A stretch of 64,000 nucleotides of DNA from Asticcacaulis excentricus (GCF_003966695.1 NZ_AP018827.1:1654501-1718500); one strand, 5' to 3'. Numbered from the stretch's first letter, positions 1 through 9,832 are shown. The notes: generated by a model not told the origin, from the sequence alone. Translations and numbers: made by a program.

Positions 1-1089
1 GTAGGGCATTTCCCACACGCCGTCATTGCGCGTCTCATGCACCGCAAAGCCCTTCTTGATGGCGTCCTGATGCGAGCCGGAAAAGGCCGTGAAGACCAGT
101 TCACCGGCGTAAGGGTGGCGCGGGTGCACGGGGATATTGTTGCAGTGGATGACCGTATTGACCACCGAGCGGATGTCCGAAAAATCAAGCTCAGGGCTTA
201 CCCCTTGCGTATAGAGATTGAGCGCCAGCGTCACCAGATCGACATTGCCCGTGCGCTCGCCATTGCCAAACAGGCAGCCTTCGATGCGGTCGGCCCCGGC
301 CAGAATCCCCAGCTCCGCCGCCGCAATGCCCGTGCCCCGGTCGTTGTGCGGATGCAGCGAGATGATGGCCGACGAGCGGCGCGTCAACTGACGGCAGAAC
401 CATTCGATCTGATCGGCATAGATGTTGGGCGACGAGACTTCGACCGTGGCCGGCAGGTTGAGGATGACCGGCTTTTCAGGCGAGGCCTCCCACACATCCA
501 TCACCCGCTCGCACACCTCGACCGCAAAGTCGGGCTCGGTGGCCGAAAAGGTTTCCGGCGAATATTCAAACGACCATTCGGTGTCCGGTTGCTTCGCCGC
601 GCAGTCCTTGATCAGTTGCGCCGCCTTGACCGCAAGCGCCAGCACGTCCGATTTTTCCAGCCCGAACACCACGCGGCGGAACAGGGGCGAGGTGGCGTTA
701 TAGAAGTGGATACAGGCCTTTTTGGCCCCTTTCAGCGACTCAAAGGTGCGCAGGATCAGGTCTTCGCGCGCCTGCACCAGCACCTGAATGGTCACATCGT
801 CGGGGACGTGATCTTCCTCGATCAGCTTGCGCACAAAGTCGAATTCGATCTGGGATGCCGAAGGGAAGCCGACCTCGACCTCCTTGACGCCGATCTGCAT
901 CAGCGTCTTCCAGAAGCGCATCTTCTTTTCGACGTCCATCGGGTCGGCCAGCGCCTGATTACCGTCGCGCAGATCGGTCGATAGCCAGCGCGGCGCCTTT
1001 TCGATGGTCTTCGACGGCCAGGTCCGGTCGGACATGTCGAAGGGGAAGACGAAGGGGCGATACTTGCTGGCGGGATTTTTGAGCATCAT
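1..1089 (-). CDS. leuA: 2-isopropylmalate synthase, 5' part (runs off the window)
   Basis: Condenses acetyl-CoA with 2-oxoisovalerate, the first committed step of leucine synthesis, in the cytoplasm. Translating the minus strand from the ATG at 1089 gives [13 protein letters not shown], then [11 protein letters not shown], the HMGL-like TIM-barrel signature carrying the metal-binding Asp, and later [11 protein letters not shown] with the His-X-His metal ligands. The N-terminal form is that of the long (about 560 residue) LeuA class. About 363 codons are present; the regulatory C-terminus lies outside the window. Two tandem ATGs (1089 and 1086) are possible starts, and the ribosome site is weak. 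No neighbour here is a leucine gene. Confidence 0.93.
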   Translation of the reverse strand, partial: MMLKNPASKYRPFVFPFDMSDRTWPSKTIEKAPRWLSTDLRDGNQALADPMDVEKKMRFWKTLMQIGVKEVEVGFPSASQIEFDFVRKLIEEDHVPDDVTIQVLVQAREDLILRTFESLKGAKKACIHFYNATSPLFRRVVFGLEKSDVLALAVKAAQLIKDCAAKQPDTEWSFEYSPETFSATEPDFAVEVCERVMDVWEASPEKPVILNLPATVEVSSPNIYADQIEWFCRQLTRRSSAIISLHPHNDRGTGIAAAELGILAGADRIEGCLFGNGERTGNVDLVTLALNLYTQGVSPELDFSDIRSVVNTVIHCNNIPVHPRHPYAGELVFTAFSGSHQDAIKKGFAVHETRNDGVWEMPY

Positions 1090-1170
1090 GTCAGGTTACT
1101 CTGCACGGCGATTTTGCGCGCACTCTTAGGCCGTGCCGGACGGGGGGTCAATGCAGTGTGTGACTGAAGC

Positions 1171-1230
1171 CCTCCCCACCACCATTCGCTTCGCTCATGG
1201 TCCCCCTCCCCAGCAAGCTGGGGAGGTATA
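1171..1230. repeat. Family A palindromic repeat (REP-like), copy 1
   Basis: The core at 1205-1226 is a palindrome, CCTCCCCAGC-AA-GCTGGGGAGG, preceded by a smaller hairpin (ACCAT/ATGGT) and followed by TATA. The same core and flank recur in other intergenic gaps of this window (27329, 39585, 51894 and variants). It sits between leuA and the helicase gene, both on the minus strand. Confidence 0.75.
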
Positions 1231-1289
1231 GAACCGCACGCGCCCGCGATCGGCGGCGAGAGGCGGTGGTGGGGTGTCTTTCTTTATCC

Positions 1290-4217
1290 TTATTCCCGCG
1301 GCAGGAAGCCCTCAATCGCCGTAACGGCTTCGGTCAAGGTACAGCGCTGCACCACCACCCCGTCGGGCAAGGACGCAAACAACCGCGTAGGGGCCGCCGA
1401 ATCGAGCATCACAAACACGCCCCGGTCATCGGCGCGGCGGATCAGCCGCCCAAAGGCCTGCGCCAGCTTGGCGCGCACCAGTGCGTCGTCATAGAGTTTG
1501 GCCCCGAAATGCGCCCGCCGCGCCTTGTGCAGGGCGTCCGGGCGCGGCCACGGAATGCGGTCAAAGGCGATCAGGCGCAGGGCCTGACCCGGCACATCGA
1601 CTCCGTCGCGCACCGCATCGGTCCCCAGAAGGCACGAATGGCGCTCAGAGCGAAATACGCTGATCAGGTCCGAAACATCCAGCGGATCGACGTGCTGGGC
1701 ATAGAGCGAAATCCCCGCCTCTCCCAGCGGCCGGAACAATTGCTCATAGACGGCCTTGAGGCGGCGAATGGCGGTAAACAGGCCAAGCCCCCCGCCCCCG
1801 GCCGCCAGAAACAGCGCCTTCATGGCGGTGGCAACGGCGCGCGGATCATCGCGCGGCACGTCGGTGACGACGAACAACCGCGCCTGCGCCTCGTAATCAA
1901 ACGGCGAGGCGATGCGCAGTGACTTGGCCCCCATCGACAGGTGCGCAGCGCCGGTGCGTTGCCGCGCCAGAGCAAACGGGTCTTCGTCAGGCTGTTCGGC
2001 CAGCGCTTTATCCGACAGGGTGGCCGAGGCCATCAGCACCCCGTGCGCCGGTTTCAGCACATAGTCGGCCAGCGGCACGGAGGGATCGACAAAGTGGCGG
2101 TGCAGCCCCACATCGGCCAGCCGCCCACCGTGCGTGATGGTGGCGAACCAATCGACATAGGGCGAAGGTTGCGTCGGGTCTTCGTCCTCGGCATAGGCCA
2201 GTTGCTGCAACAGGCTGCGCCACGCCGGCAGCGTCATGCGCGCCCGCCGCTCCAGCCCGCGCAGAGCCCCATCAAGCCGCGTGCGTTCGGCCAGATCGAT
2301 CTCTTCCTCGCCCGTCAGAATGTCCTCAATGGCACGCACCAGGGCCAGCAATGGCGCTTCGATGGCTTGCAACGCCTTGGCCGCCGCCGAGGCCGCTTCG
2401 GACACTTCGGGCAGGCAGGGATGGGCTTCGCATTCGGCATTATCAGCTTCGGGGCGATAGCGGCTCTTGCTGGCGTTTTCCTGCCCCCGCACCTCGATCT
2501 GTTTCAGGGCGGCGGCCAGCAGGGCCTCAATGGGCCCAAGCGGGGCCATCATCTCGCCCGACTGGGTGCGCGTGGTCAGGCGCTGCGACCAGCCTTCGGA
2601 CGGCAGCAGGTGCGCCGCGCGGATCAGGTCTTTCAGGGCGTTTTGCGCCACTTCGCGCGTCGCCAGAAGGTCGCCCAGCCTTTGTTCCAGCCCGCGTGAG
2701 CGCCGCCCGCGCCCCTCATTGCCGCGTATCCAGCGGCGCAGCTCATAGGCCTCAAAACCCGACAGCTCCGACGAAAAGGCCCCGTCAGCGGCTTCGAACA
2801 CGTGGTGGCCTTCGTCGAAGACCAGCCGCGACAGGCCCGGCGCTTCGGGCTCCACCGTCACCTCGCCCTGTTCGGCCTTGGCGGCTTCGCGCAGATCATA
2901 GGCCGCCTGCGCCATGACCAGCGCGTGATTGGCGATGATGATCTGCGCCGACTTGGCCTTACGGATCGACTTTTCGACGAAACAGGTGCGGTAGTGGGCG
3001 CAGGCGCTGTAGATACATTCGCCGCGCCGATCGACCAGATTGGCCGGATTGAGCGCCCCGAACAGGGCCGCGGCCGAGCCTGCGGGCAATAGCGACGGCA
3101 GCCAGGTGGGAAAGTCACCGCCGACAATATCGCCATCGCGGCTATAGACGATCCAGCGCGCCACCAGAGCGGCGACGATCGCCTCGCCCGGCCCTTGCGT
3201 CAGCGGGGCCAACCGCTCCTGCCAGTTCAGCAGGCACAGATAGTTCTCGCGCCCCTTGCGGATGGCCACCTTGTTTTCGCGCTCCCCCTCCGTGTCAAAC
3301 AGGGCGCGGGTGTCGTTATAGATCTGCTTCTGCAGGGCCTTGGTATAGGTCGAAACCCACACCCGCCCCTGCGCCTTTTCGGCCCACAGGCGCGCCGGTG
3401 ACAGGTAGCCGAGCGTCTTGCCCGTGCCCGTCCCGGCCTCCAGCAGCAGCATGTTCGGCTGTTCCGAGGCCCACTTAGGCGCAAACATCTCGCGTGTTTT
3501 CAGCGCAAAGGCCTGCTGTTCGGGGCGACCTTCCTGAAGACCGGCGCGGTGCAGATTGTCCTTCAGGCCTTTCAGCACCTCGTCTTCGCCGAGGCTAACC
3601 TGACGCGCATCGCCAGCGGGGGCCTGCTCCTCCCATTCTTCGAGCAGCGACCACACCTCCAGCGGCGGCGGCGCGACATAGCCGTCTGGCACCGGCTTCT
3701 GGCTCAGGGCCGCGTCCACAAACGGCGCCCAGACCCAGCCCTGACGCTGCATGAATTCCAGCGACGAGCGCGCCATCAGCCGAAAGGCCAGAGGCGCGTC
3801 GGACAGTTCCCGCGCCAGAGCCAGCGCCACCTGATAGACGACGGCGGCCTGCGCCTCGGCCCCTTCCGGCTCGCCATAGCCCATGGCCAGCGCCAGACCG
3901 GCCACGGACGGGGCGGCAAAACGCGCCGGGCGCACAAAGGCAAACAGTTCCAGAAGGTCGAAATGCTTCGCTTCGCGGAAAGAGCGCTGACCGAACAGGC
4001 GCTGCCGCATCAGGGGGGCATTGACGATCAGCAGGGGTTCGCGCCCCCAGGCTTCGCGCGCTTCCGGGGCCCCGATGCGCCGCGACACGTGCCCGTCGCT
4101 GAACGCCCCGCTTGACGGCAAAAGCGCAAAGCCCTGCGCCGGTAAGTGCGCGCGCAGGGATGCCACCGCGTCGGCGGACGGCGTCTGATCGGCAATGTCG
4201 GGAAACTCGGGACTCAC
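1290..4217 (-). CDS. DinG/XPD-type ATP-dependent DNA helicase (superfamily 2, Fe-S)
   Basis: Predicted 5'-3' DNA helicase of the DinG/XPD group, acting in repair or processing of structured DNA. Counting from the GTG at 4217 I see Walker A GTGTGKT near residues 262-268, four cysteines spaced as an Fe-S cluster (C328 in GRENYLC, then C401, C406, C412), a DEGH box near 468-471 in place of the usual DEAH, and C-terminal motifs DGVDVPG and QAFGRLIRR. About 975 aa, normal for the group. The frame stays open to an ATG at 4346, but those extra residues are Gly/His-rich and overlap the end of the upstream gene, so I prefer GTG 4217. The start is uncertain; the family is not. Confidence 0.88.
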   Translation of the reverse strand: MSPEFPDIADQTPSADAVASLRAHLPAQGFALLPSSGAFSDGHVSRRIGAPEAREAWGREPLLIVNAPLMRQRLFGQRSFREAKHFDLLELFAFVRPARFAAPSVAGLALAMGYGEPEGAEAQAAVVYQVALALARELSDAPLAFRLMARSSLEFMQRQGWVWAPFVDAALSQKPVPDGYVAPPPLEVWSLLEEWEEQAPAGDARQVSLGEDEVLKGLKDNLHRAGLQEGRPEQQAFALKTREMFAPKWASEQPNMLLLEAGTGTGKTLGYLSPARLWAEKAQGRVWVSTYTKALQKQIYNDTRALFDTEGERENKVAIRKGRENYLCLLNWQERLAPLTQGPGEAIVAALVARWIVYSRDGDIVGGDFPTWLPSLLPAGSAAALFGALNPANLVDRRGECIYSACAHYRTCFVEKSIRKAKSAQIIIANHALVMAQAAYDLREAAKAEQGEVTVEPEAPGLSRLVFDEGHHVFEAADGAFSSELSGFEAYELRRWIRGNEGRGRRSRGLEQRLGDLLATREVAQNALKDLIRAAHLLPSEGWSQRLTTRTQSGEMMAPLGPIEALLAAALKQIEVRGQENASKSRYRPEADNAECEAHPCLPEVSEAASAAAKALQAIEAPLLALVRAIEDILTGEEEIDLAERTRLDGALRGLERRARMTLPAWRSLLQQLAYAEDEDPTQPSPYVDWFATITHGGRLADVGLHRHFVDPSVPLADYVLKPAHGVLMASATLSDKALAEQPDEDPFALARQRTGAAHLSMGAKSLRIASPFDYEAQARLFVVTDVPRDDPRAVATAMKALFLAAGGGGLGLFTAIRRLKAVYEQLFRPLGEAGISLYAQHVDPLDVSDLISVFRSERHSCLLGTDAVRDGVDVPGQALRLIAFDRIPWPRPDALHKARRAHFGAKLYDDALVRAKLAQAFGRLIRRADDRGVFVMLDSAAPTRLFASLPDGVVVQRCTLTEAVTAIEGFLPRE

Positions 4218-4267
4218 CGAGCCAATGTAGTCGTTAAAGGCGGCAATCCCAAGACCTAAATGCCACT

Positions 4268-5089
4268 CTACCCCCGCCGGAACAACCGTGACGCCAGCGC
4301 GCCCATGCCCATGCTCATAAAGACGCAGGCCAGCCCGTAAAGCCACGCATGGCGGTGCGCCACCGTATAGACGAAGCGTTCAAACCCGACCTTTTCCACC
4401 GTCAGCTTTTTCTCGCTATAGCCGACCGGCTGACCGTCGCGGAACAGCCAGACCTCCGCCGTATAGTCGCCAATCGGCGCTTCCGAGGGCAGGGTCACTT
4501 CGGCGCGAAACAGGTTCTTATCGACAAAGCGCACGCCCAACGGGTTGTCATTATACAACCCGGCCTTCGATTTCAGCCGGATGACCGCGCGCCGCCAGTC
4601 GAGATAGTCGTCTTCGATGCCATTGACGACCACATCCTTGACGCCGTAGCGCGTCACCACCTTGTTTTCGCGCGAGGTGTCCATGGCGATATAGTCGAGC
4701 CCCAGCCCCAGAAGCCGCCGGTGCGAAAAATCGGTAATGCGGTCCAGCGGTTGCGACGAGGCCGCCATATAGTAGCCGGGCGCGCCTTCGAAGACGACGG
4801 GACGCGAATTGAGCCACACGGCCCCGGCCTTGACCTTGCGGATCAGGCGCATCGAGGCCTGTGGCCCGCGGATGATCACCACCACGTCGGACGGCTGATC
4901 TTCGGGTTGAAACACGGCCCCATAAAGGATGACCTTGGCCCCCTGAAACGAGGAGGAGACCTCGATACGGTTCTGGGTCAGGTCGGTGGACAGAAGATCA
5001 GCCGACACGCCCGCCGCCGGTTGCGTCTCGATATAGGGCACCGGGGGCGCGGGGGCGGTGACGTCGGGCGGCAGGGAGGCGGCGACCAT
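4268..5089 (-). CDS. TIGR02186-family transmembrane protein (TauE/SafE partner)
   Basis: A conserved alphaproteobacterial protein (TIGR02186 type) of unknown biochemical role, habitually encoded beside a TauE/SafE permease, as here with a 9-bp gap. It has about 245 mainly beta-rich residues followed by one C-terminal membrane helix (WLYGLACVFMSMGMGALA) and a positive tail, suggesting a large domain anchored at the C-terminus. Homologues usually start with a signal peptide. Here the N-terminus (MVAASLPPDVTAPAPP) is not hydrophobic, and an in-frame TAG lies just upstream, so no longer signal-bearing start exists. Either the signal has been lost or topology is set differently. Confidence 0.75.
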   Translation of the reverse strand: MVAASLPPDVTAPAPPVPYIETQPAAGVSADLLSTDLTQNRIEVSSSFQGAKVILYGAVFQPEDQPSDVVVIIRGPQASMRLIRKVKAGAVWLNSRPVVFEGAPGYYMAASSQPLDRITDFSHRRLLGLGLDYIAMDTSRENKVVTRYGVKDVVVNGIEDDYLDWRRAVIRLKSKAGLYNDNPLGVRFVDKNLFRAEVTLPSEAPIGDYTAEVWLFRDGQPVGYSEKKLTVEKVGFERFVYTVAHRHAWLYGLACVFMSMGMGALASRLFRRG

Positions 5090-5098
5090 ATCCCGCCC

Positions 5099-6019
5099 CT
5101 ATCCGTTTGTGGGGGCCAGAATGAACGGGTCTTCCGGCGGCACGAACAGGGTAAAGCCCATCTGCAAACCGGCCATTAAAATAATAATGGCCAGTACCAC
5201 CCGCATCTGTTCGGCGCGGAATCGCGTGGCGGCGCGGATACCCAGTTGCCCGCCGATCACCCCGCCGATCAGCAGGATAAAGGCCAGCACCGCATCGACC
5301 GTATGGTTGCGCACGGCCTGCAGGATCATGGTGACCAGAGTCGTAATGACGATCTGAAACAGGCTGGTGCCCACAACCGCCGAAGCCTTCATACGCAGCA
5401 GATAGATCATGGCCGGCACGATCAGAAAGCCGCCACCCACCCCCATCAGCGCCGCCAGAAGACCGACGACAAAGCCAATCGCAATCGGGGGAATCACCGA
5501 GATATACAGGCCCGACACCGGAAAGCGCATCTTGTACGGCAGGGCGTAGAGCCAGCCGGGGCGTTTGACCTTGGGGCGTTCGGCAGGCAGGCCGTCGCGC
5601 GCCCGCAACAGGGCCCGCAGGCTTTCATTGAGCATCATGCCGCCGATGGTCCCCAGCAGCAGCAGGTAGAGGATGGCGACCATCAGGTCGGCCTGCCCCA
5701 GGAGGCGCAGCAGGCGGAAGACTTCGACGCCCGCAACCGCCCCGGCGATACCGCCCACCGCCATAACGCCGCCCATGCGGTAATCGACGCTGGCTTCACG
5801 GCCATAGCTCATGACGGAAGAGGTCGAGGTGGCCAGCACGTGACCGGCCTGAGACGCCACGGCAATCGACGGCGGTATGCCCAGCGCCACCAGCACCGGG
5901 GCCATCAGAAAGCCGCCCCCGACACCAAACAGACCCGACAGAAACCCCACAACCACACCCAGCCCGGCCATCAGCCAGACATTCACCGACATCTCGGCGA
6001 TGGGCAGGTAGATTTCCAC
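5099..6019 (-). CDS. TauE/SafE-family sulfite/organosulfonate exporter-like permease
   Basis: Inner-membrane protein of 306 aa with the two-fold repeated TauE/SafE pattern. Each half carries the Gly-rich signature (GVVVGFLSGLFGVGGGFLM near residues 19-37, and FVVGLLAALMGVGGGFLIVP in the second half), with about eight hydrophobic segments. The family exports sulfite, sulfoacetate or related anions; the substrate cannot be read from sequence. It is the first gene of a two-gene unit with the TIGR02186 protein. Confidence 0.88.
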   Translation of the reverse strand: MEIYLPIAEMSVNVWLMAGLGVVVGFLSGLFGVGGGFLMAPVLVALGIPPSIAVASQAGHVLATSTSSVMSYGREASVDYRMGGVMAVGGIAGAVAGVEVFRLLRLLGQADLMVAILYLLLLGTIGGMMLNESLRALLRARDGLPAERPKVKRPGWLYALPYKMRFPVSGLYISVIPPIAIGFVVGLLAALMGVGGGFLIVPAMIYLLRMKASAVVGTSLFQIVITTLVTMILQAVRNHTVDAVLAFILLIGGVIGGQLGIRAATRFRAEQMRVVLAIIILMAGLQMGFTLFVPPEDPFILAPTNG

Positions 6020-6108
6020 GTCAGGGCCTTTCGGATAACCAGATTTCCGGCCATGCCAAGTCTGTCACAGACGGCCGGAGGGGGCCATATCTTATTGGCC
6101 CCGCAAGG

Positions 6109-9100
6109 TTAACGCGCCGCTAAGCTGGTGTCGTCTGTTTTGCTTTTCAGGGGCGTGAAGGCGCGCGCGGCGGTCTGCGCCGTGGCCACCTGTTCCGGCT
6201 TCAGACGCGCCCGCAGCTCCTTGAGCATGGACTCGGCTTCGCGGTCGCCATTATTGGCCGCAATCGACAGCCACTTATAGGCTTCCGGGGCGTTTTCCGG
6301 GATGGCGGTGCCCTGCATATACATGACGCCGATACCGAACTGGCCATCGCGCACGCCGTATTCCGCCGACTTGCGAATCCAGCTCGCTGCCGCATTGTAA
6401 TCGAGCGGGCCGCCTTCGCCATTATAGTTCATCAGACCAAACTTATACATGGCCAGCGGATAGTCGGCCTTGGCCGCGCGTTCGGCCCACTGGCGCGCCT
6501 GCGCCTTGTCGGCCACGAGCAGCCCGTCCCGCCCACCGTCATAGAGGGTGCTCATCTCGTACTGCGCCACCGGATAGCCGAGATCGGCGACGGTACGCAT
6601 GGCCTCAACGGCCTTGGGGTCGTTGGCATCCAGGGCCAGAGACGCAGCCTCGTACATGGCCTTGAGACGCTTCATATCCTGCGCCTTCGGCTGGGGCGTG
6701 GTGATCGCCGCGGCCGCCAGGGTGGGCTTTTGCGCCGCCGGTTCGTCCTTGTCACGGAAGGCGTAGTAACCGCCGACCGCCCCTGCCGTCACGACGATGG
6801 CGATGGACGAGGCCTTGAAGGCATTCAGCAGGGTCTTGCCCTTGGCCTTTTCGGCCTTGGGCTGGGCCTCGCGCGTGCGCGAGGTGCCGAGTTTCAGCCC
6901 CAGAGGTTTCTTGGTGTCAGCCCCTTCGATCGAGGCGCGTACCGCCGCCCGTGCCGCCGCCAGCGCATCGCGCGTGGACAGGGGGGCCGCGTCTTCGTAA
7001 GGCGCACCCGACAGGGTCGCGGGAGCCACCTTGCGCGACGCATCGACGTCGGCAAAGGGGTCAAGGTCGAAATCGTCGGTAAAGGGGTCAGCGGCGGCAC
7101 GCGCCGCGCGCGGCTTCAGCGGGGCCTGCATGTCGCGGCCATCGTCTTCGCTCAGAGCGCCCTGCGCCCGCGTTTCGGCGATCAGGGCCTCGGCAAACGG
7201 ATCAGAGGCCGGGCTTTTGGCCGGCTCAACGATATCGGTAAAAGGATCGTCCTCAAACGGATCAGCGCCAAACTGCGTCACCGATTCCAGCAGACGCCCG
7301 GTCAGGTCATCGTCTGACGACGCGCGCCTGACCTCTGTCTGGATCACCGGTTTCGGGGCGGCCTCAGCGATCGGCGCGGGCGCTTCGTCTTCGAAGCCGT
7401 GCTCAAAGGCCGAAAACGGCTTTTGCTGCAATTCGGTCGGCGCAAAGAGCGGCGCCTGCGGGGCGTCGCGTTCGGCTTCGCGCAGCAGAGTCTGGGTCTG
7501 GGCCTGCCCCAGACGGGCGTCGATCTTGTTGCGCGCCTCGTCGAGCAGCTTTTGCGTGCGCTCCTCGCTCTGGCGAATGCGCTCGGCAATGTCGGAATGG
7601 ACGCGCTGATGACGGGTATCGAGTTCTTCGCCGACGCCTTCCAGCACCTGAGTGGTGCGCTTTTCGGTCTCGACGATCTTGCGCGTCAGACTTTCGGAAA
7701 TGCGGGCGATTTCCCCGCTCAGGCGCTCAAGCGCGTTGGCGTGGGTCGCGTCCGCCGCTGCAAAGCGCGACTCAACCTGATCGTTCAGGCGCTTCATATC
7801 CGCGGCCATGTGGGCGACCGCCTCATTACCCGATCTCTGCACGGCCGCCACCTTACGATTGAGGTTATCGGCAATTTTCAGGACGTCCTGCCCCAGGGTC
7901 TCAATGGCGCGGGCCTGACGCGACTCAGCCGCCGCCAGACGCGATTCGACCACTGCCAGCGTCTCCTCGGCGGAGCGCTGCTGGCTGTCTTCCAGAAGGC
8001 GCATGACTTCAAAGCGCGACTCTTCGACACGACGGGTCAGGTCGGCCGACAGACGGCTCAGCGACTGCACCGATTCCGGGTCGGTCACATCGCCTTGCGC
8101 CTCGGCGCGGTTCAGGCGCGCATCCAGCGCCGTAAAGGCCTGCTCCAGCCCCCGCATGGCGGTGGCGGTGCGCGCTTCGGCGGCTTCCAGACGTTGCGAC
8201 AGTTGCGCGGCCACACGGTCCACCAACGCCTGCGCCGCCGCGTCGGGGTCGCGCAGTTCAAGCTGGCTCAAACGGTGCGACAGGCCGACCAGATCACCGC
8301 GCACATCCTTGAGCACATCGCGTGAGCGGACGTCGTTTTCATAAAGCTGATTGGCCAGACGCCCGACGGCGGCTTCGACCGTTTCAAACGCCGCCTGCGC
8401 CGGATTGGCCTTCAGTTCGGCCTCCAGACGCGCCACACGCTCACGCTCCTCGCGCAGGTGGCCAGACAGGCCCTCCAGACGCTCGGCCTGCGCATCGACC
8501 AGACGCTCCGCCGTTTCCAGACGCTCAGACAGGGCCTGACGGTCGGCATCGCCACGCGCCAGCCACTCACGCGAATTGGCCACGCTGTCGAGCACTTCAC
8601 GCGCCGTATCGCTCATGCGCGCTTCGGTTTCGGCCACCGTCTCGGCCAGCGTGCTTTCGGAGCGCTCCAGACGGTTGAGCAGCGCCTCAACGGCCTGAGA
8701 CACGCCGCGCACGGCCGAGGCCGAGCGCAGTTCAGAGTTTTCTAGGCGCGACCCCAGGGTTTCCAGCACGCGCGTCACCTTACCGATATCGCTCCCCGAC
8801 GCCTGACCCAACGGCGCTTCGTCGTAATAGGCAGGGGCCACGGGGGCGCGGCGCTGACGCTCAGCGGCCATGGAATAGGGGGCCGGACGACGCGCCGGCG
8901 AGGGCTGAGGCGCCACATCGCGCGGCGCGTACATATCGTCGTCGTAGTCGTCTTCGACGTAAACGGGCTCAGGGGCACGACGGGTGCGCGGGGCCGGGTT
9001 ACGGGCCGCGCGCTGACGCTCACGGCGGATCGCCGCATCGACGTCTTCGCCCTTGAGAATCATCTGATTGAGCCATTCGCCCAACGTCATGCCAGAGCGG

Positions 9101-9171
9101 TGCGCCAATTCCTTGGCCACTTCTCTCGCCTTGGCGTCGATGCCTTTTACGCTCCAAGGCGTGCCGCTCAT
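6109..9171 (-). CDS. podJ: PodJ-like polar localization factor with Sel1 repeats
   Basis: PodJ recruits pilus, holdfast and signalling proteins to the new flagellated pole in Caulobacter. This 1020-aa protein has the PodJ N-terminal signature (PWSVKGIDAKAREVAKELAHRSG, then TLGEWLNQMIL), a long Ala/Glu/Arg coiled-coil region (about 120-560), an acidic disordered part with repeated D-P-F motifs (about 590-720), one membrane helix (about 788-807), then periplasmic Sel1/TPR-like repeats (about 832-985). Caulobacter PodJ ends in a peptidoglycan-binding domain. Here the chain stops some 35 residues after the last Sel1 unit with no such domain. A GAATC (GANTC, CcrM-type) site lies 3 bases before the ATG, within the presumed ribosome-binding region. 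Confidence 0.87.
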   Translation of the reverse strand: MSGTPWSVKGIDAKAREVAKELAHRSGMTLGEWLNQMILKGEDVDAAIRRERQRAARNPAPRTRRAPEPVYVEDDYDDDMYAPRDVAPQPSPARRPAPYSMAAERQRRAPVAPAYYDEAPLGQASGSDIGKVTRVLETLGSRLENSELRSASAVRGVSQAVEALLNRLERSESTLAETVAETEARMSDTAREVLDSVANSREWLARGDADRQALSERLETAERLVDAQAERLEGLSGHLREERERVARLEAELKANPAQAAFETVEAAVGRLANQLYENDVRSRDVLKDVRGDLVGLSHRLSQLELRDPDAAAQALVDRVAAQLSQRLEAAEARTATAMRGLEQAFTALDARLNRAEAQGDVTDPESVQSLSRLSADLTRRVEESRFEVMRLLEDSQQRSAEETLAVVESRLAAAESRQARAIETLGQDVLKIADNLNRKVAAVQRSGNEAVAHMAADMKRLNDQVESRFAAADATHANALERLSGEIARISESLTRKIVETEKRTTQVLEGVGEELDTRHQRVHSDIAERIRQSEERTQKLLDEARNKIDARLGQAQTQTLLREAERDAPQAPLFAPTELQQKPFSAFEHGFEDEAPAPIAEAAPKPVIQTEVRRASSDDDLTGRLLESVTQFGADPFEDDPFTDIVEPAKSPASDPFAEALIAETRAQGALSEDDGRDMQAPLKPRAARAAADPFTDDFDLDPFADVDASRKVAPATLSGAPYEDAAPLSTRDALAAARAAVRASIEGADTKKPLGLKLGTSRTREAQPKAEKAKGKTLLNAFKASSIAIVVTAGAVGGYYAFRDKDEPAAQKPTLAAAAITTPQPKAQDMKRLKAMYEAASLALDANDPKAVEAMRTVADLGYPVAQYEMSTLYDGGRDGLLVADKAQARQWAERAAKADYPLAMYKFGLMNYNGEGGPLDYNAAASWIRKSAEYGVRDGQFGIGVMYMQGTAIPENAPEAYKWLSIAANNGDREAESMLKELRARLKPEQVATAQTAARAFTPLKSKTDDTSLAAR

Positions 9172-9380
9172 CCGAATCCCCTATCAACCTTTGCGGTAAA
9201 GGCTAATACGCATCATCTGGGGTGTAAACCTTTTGTTAACCCCAATATCTGGGAGAACACTATTCTTCTGTGGAAGATGCGCCGAAACGAATCGCTTTTC
9301 TGGCGAAGCCAGTCCCTGCATACCGCTTATCCACAAAAAAACGCAACACCTCTTGCGCGTCTGCGCCTCAGGAGGCCCAT

Positions 9381-9614
9381 ATGCCGGGCATGGACCTGAA
9401 CTTGCCCCTGACCCTCACCCTGCTGGCTGTATTTGCCGGACTGACCGTCCTTTCCGGCTGGCTGGGGGCGCGTCCGCCCGACCTGCGCAAGGAAAATCCC
9501 CGGCTGATCCCGTGGCGCTTCGTGATGCTGCTGGCGGCGACGGTCAGCATCTTCCTAATCATCCACGCCCTGACCGTGCTGGGCCTAAAGACCGATCCAC
9601 CGGCACAGTATTGA
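9381..9614 (+). CDS. Small two-helix membrane protein, unknown function
   Basis: A 77-aa protein starting at ATG 9381 behind a strong CAGGAGG ribosome site. Two hydrophobic segments (about 6-26, LTLTLLAVFAGLTVLSGWLG; and about 48-66, FVMLLAATVSIFLIIHALTV) are joined by a short basic loop ending RLIPWR. That layout suggests both termini on the same side of the inner membrane. Divergent from podJ. I do not recognise the family; the reading frame, ribosome site and two clean helices support a real gene. Confidence 0.7.
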   Translation: MPGMDLNLPLTLTLLAVFAGLTVLSGWLGARPPDLRKENPRLIPWRFVMLLAATVSIFLIIHALTVLGLKTDPPAQY

Positions 9615-9625
9615 CGTCGATTTTC

Positions 9626-9730
9626 GGCCACGAAAATCACGAAAACGGTGGCGGAGTCTTACCCTAAAGGGCTCGTCTGTCGAGGCGTCCGCACCGTCCT
9701 CTTTTCCAGCTTTTCGTGTTTTTCGTGGCC
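9626..9730. repeat. 20-bp inverted repeat, widely spaced
   Basis: GGCCACGAAAATCACGAAAA at 9626-9645 is matched in inverted orientation at 9711-9730 (19 of 20 bases), with a 65-base loop. It starts 11 bases after the stop of the small membrane protein and could fold into a 3'-end hairpin, or be the outer arms of a degraded repeat element. Confidence 0.6.
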
Positions 9731-9760
9731 AATTCTCTTCCCGACGATCGGGCATGAATA

Positions 9761-9788
9761 AAGCCCCGGCTCTGACGAGGCGGGGCTT
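9761..9788 (-). terminator. Probable terminator of the Gly-rich secreted protein gene
   Basis: AAGCCCCG (9761-9768) pairs with CGGGGCTT (9781-9788) across a 12-base loop. Read on the minus strand the stem is followed by TATTCAT, a weak U-rich tail, about 45 bases after the stop codon at 9833. Confidence 0.55.
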
Positions 9789-9832
9789 GGAAGATTTCAG
9801 TCGCGTTTCTGGTTATAGAAAGCTGTGTTTGT

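Noticed and set aside
4218-4346. N-terminal extension of the helicase to ATG 4346
   Set aside because: It overlaps the end of the TIGR02186 gene by 79 bases, is Gly/His-rich and resembles out-of-frame translation.
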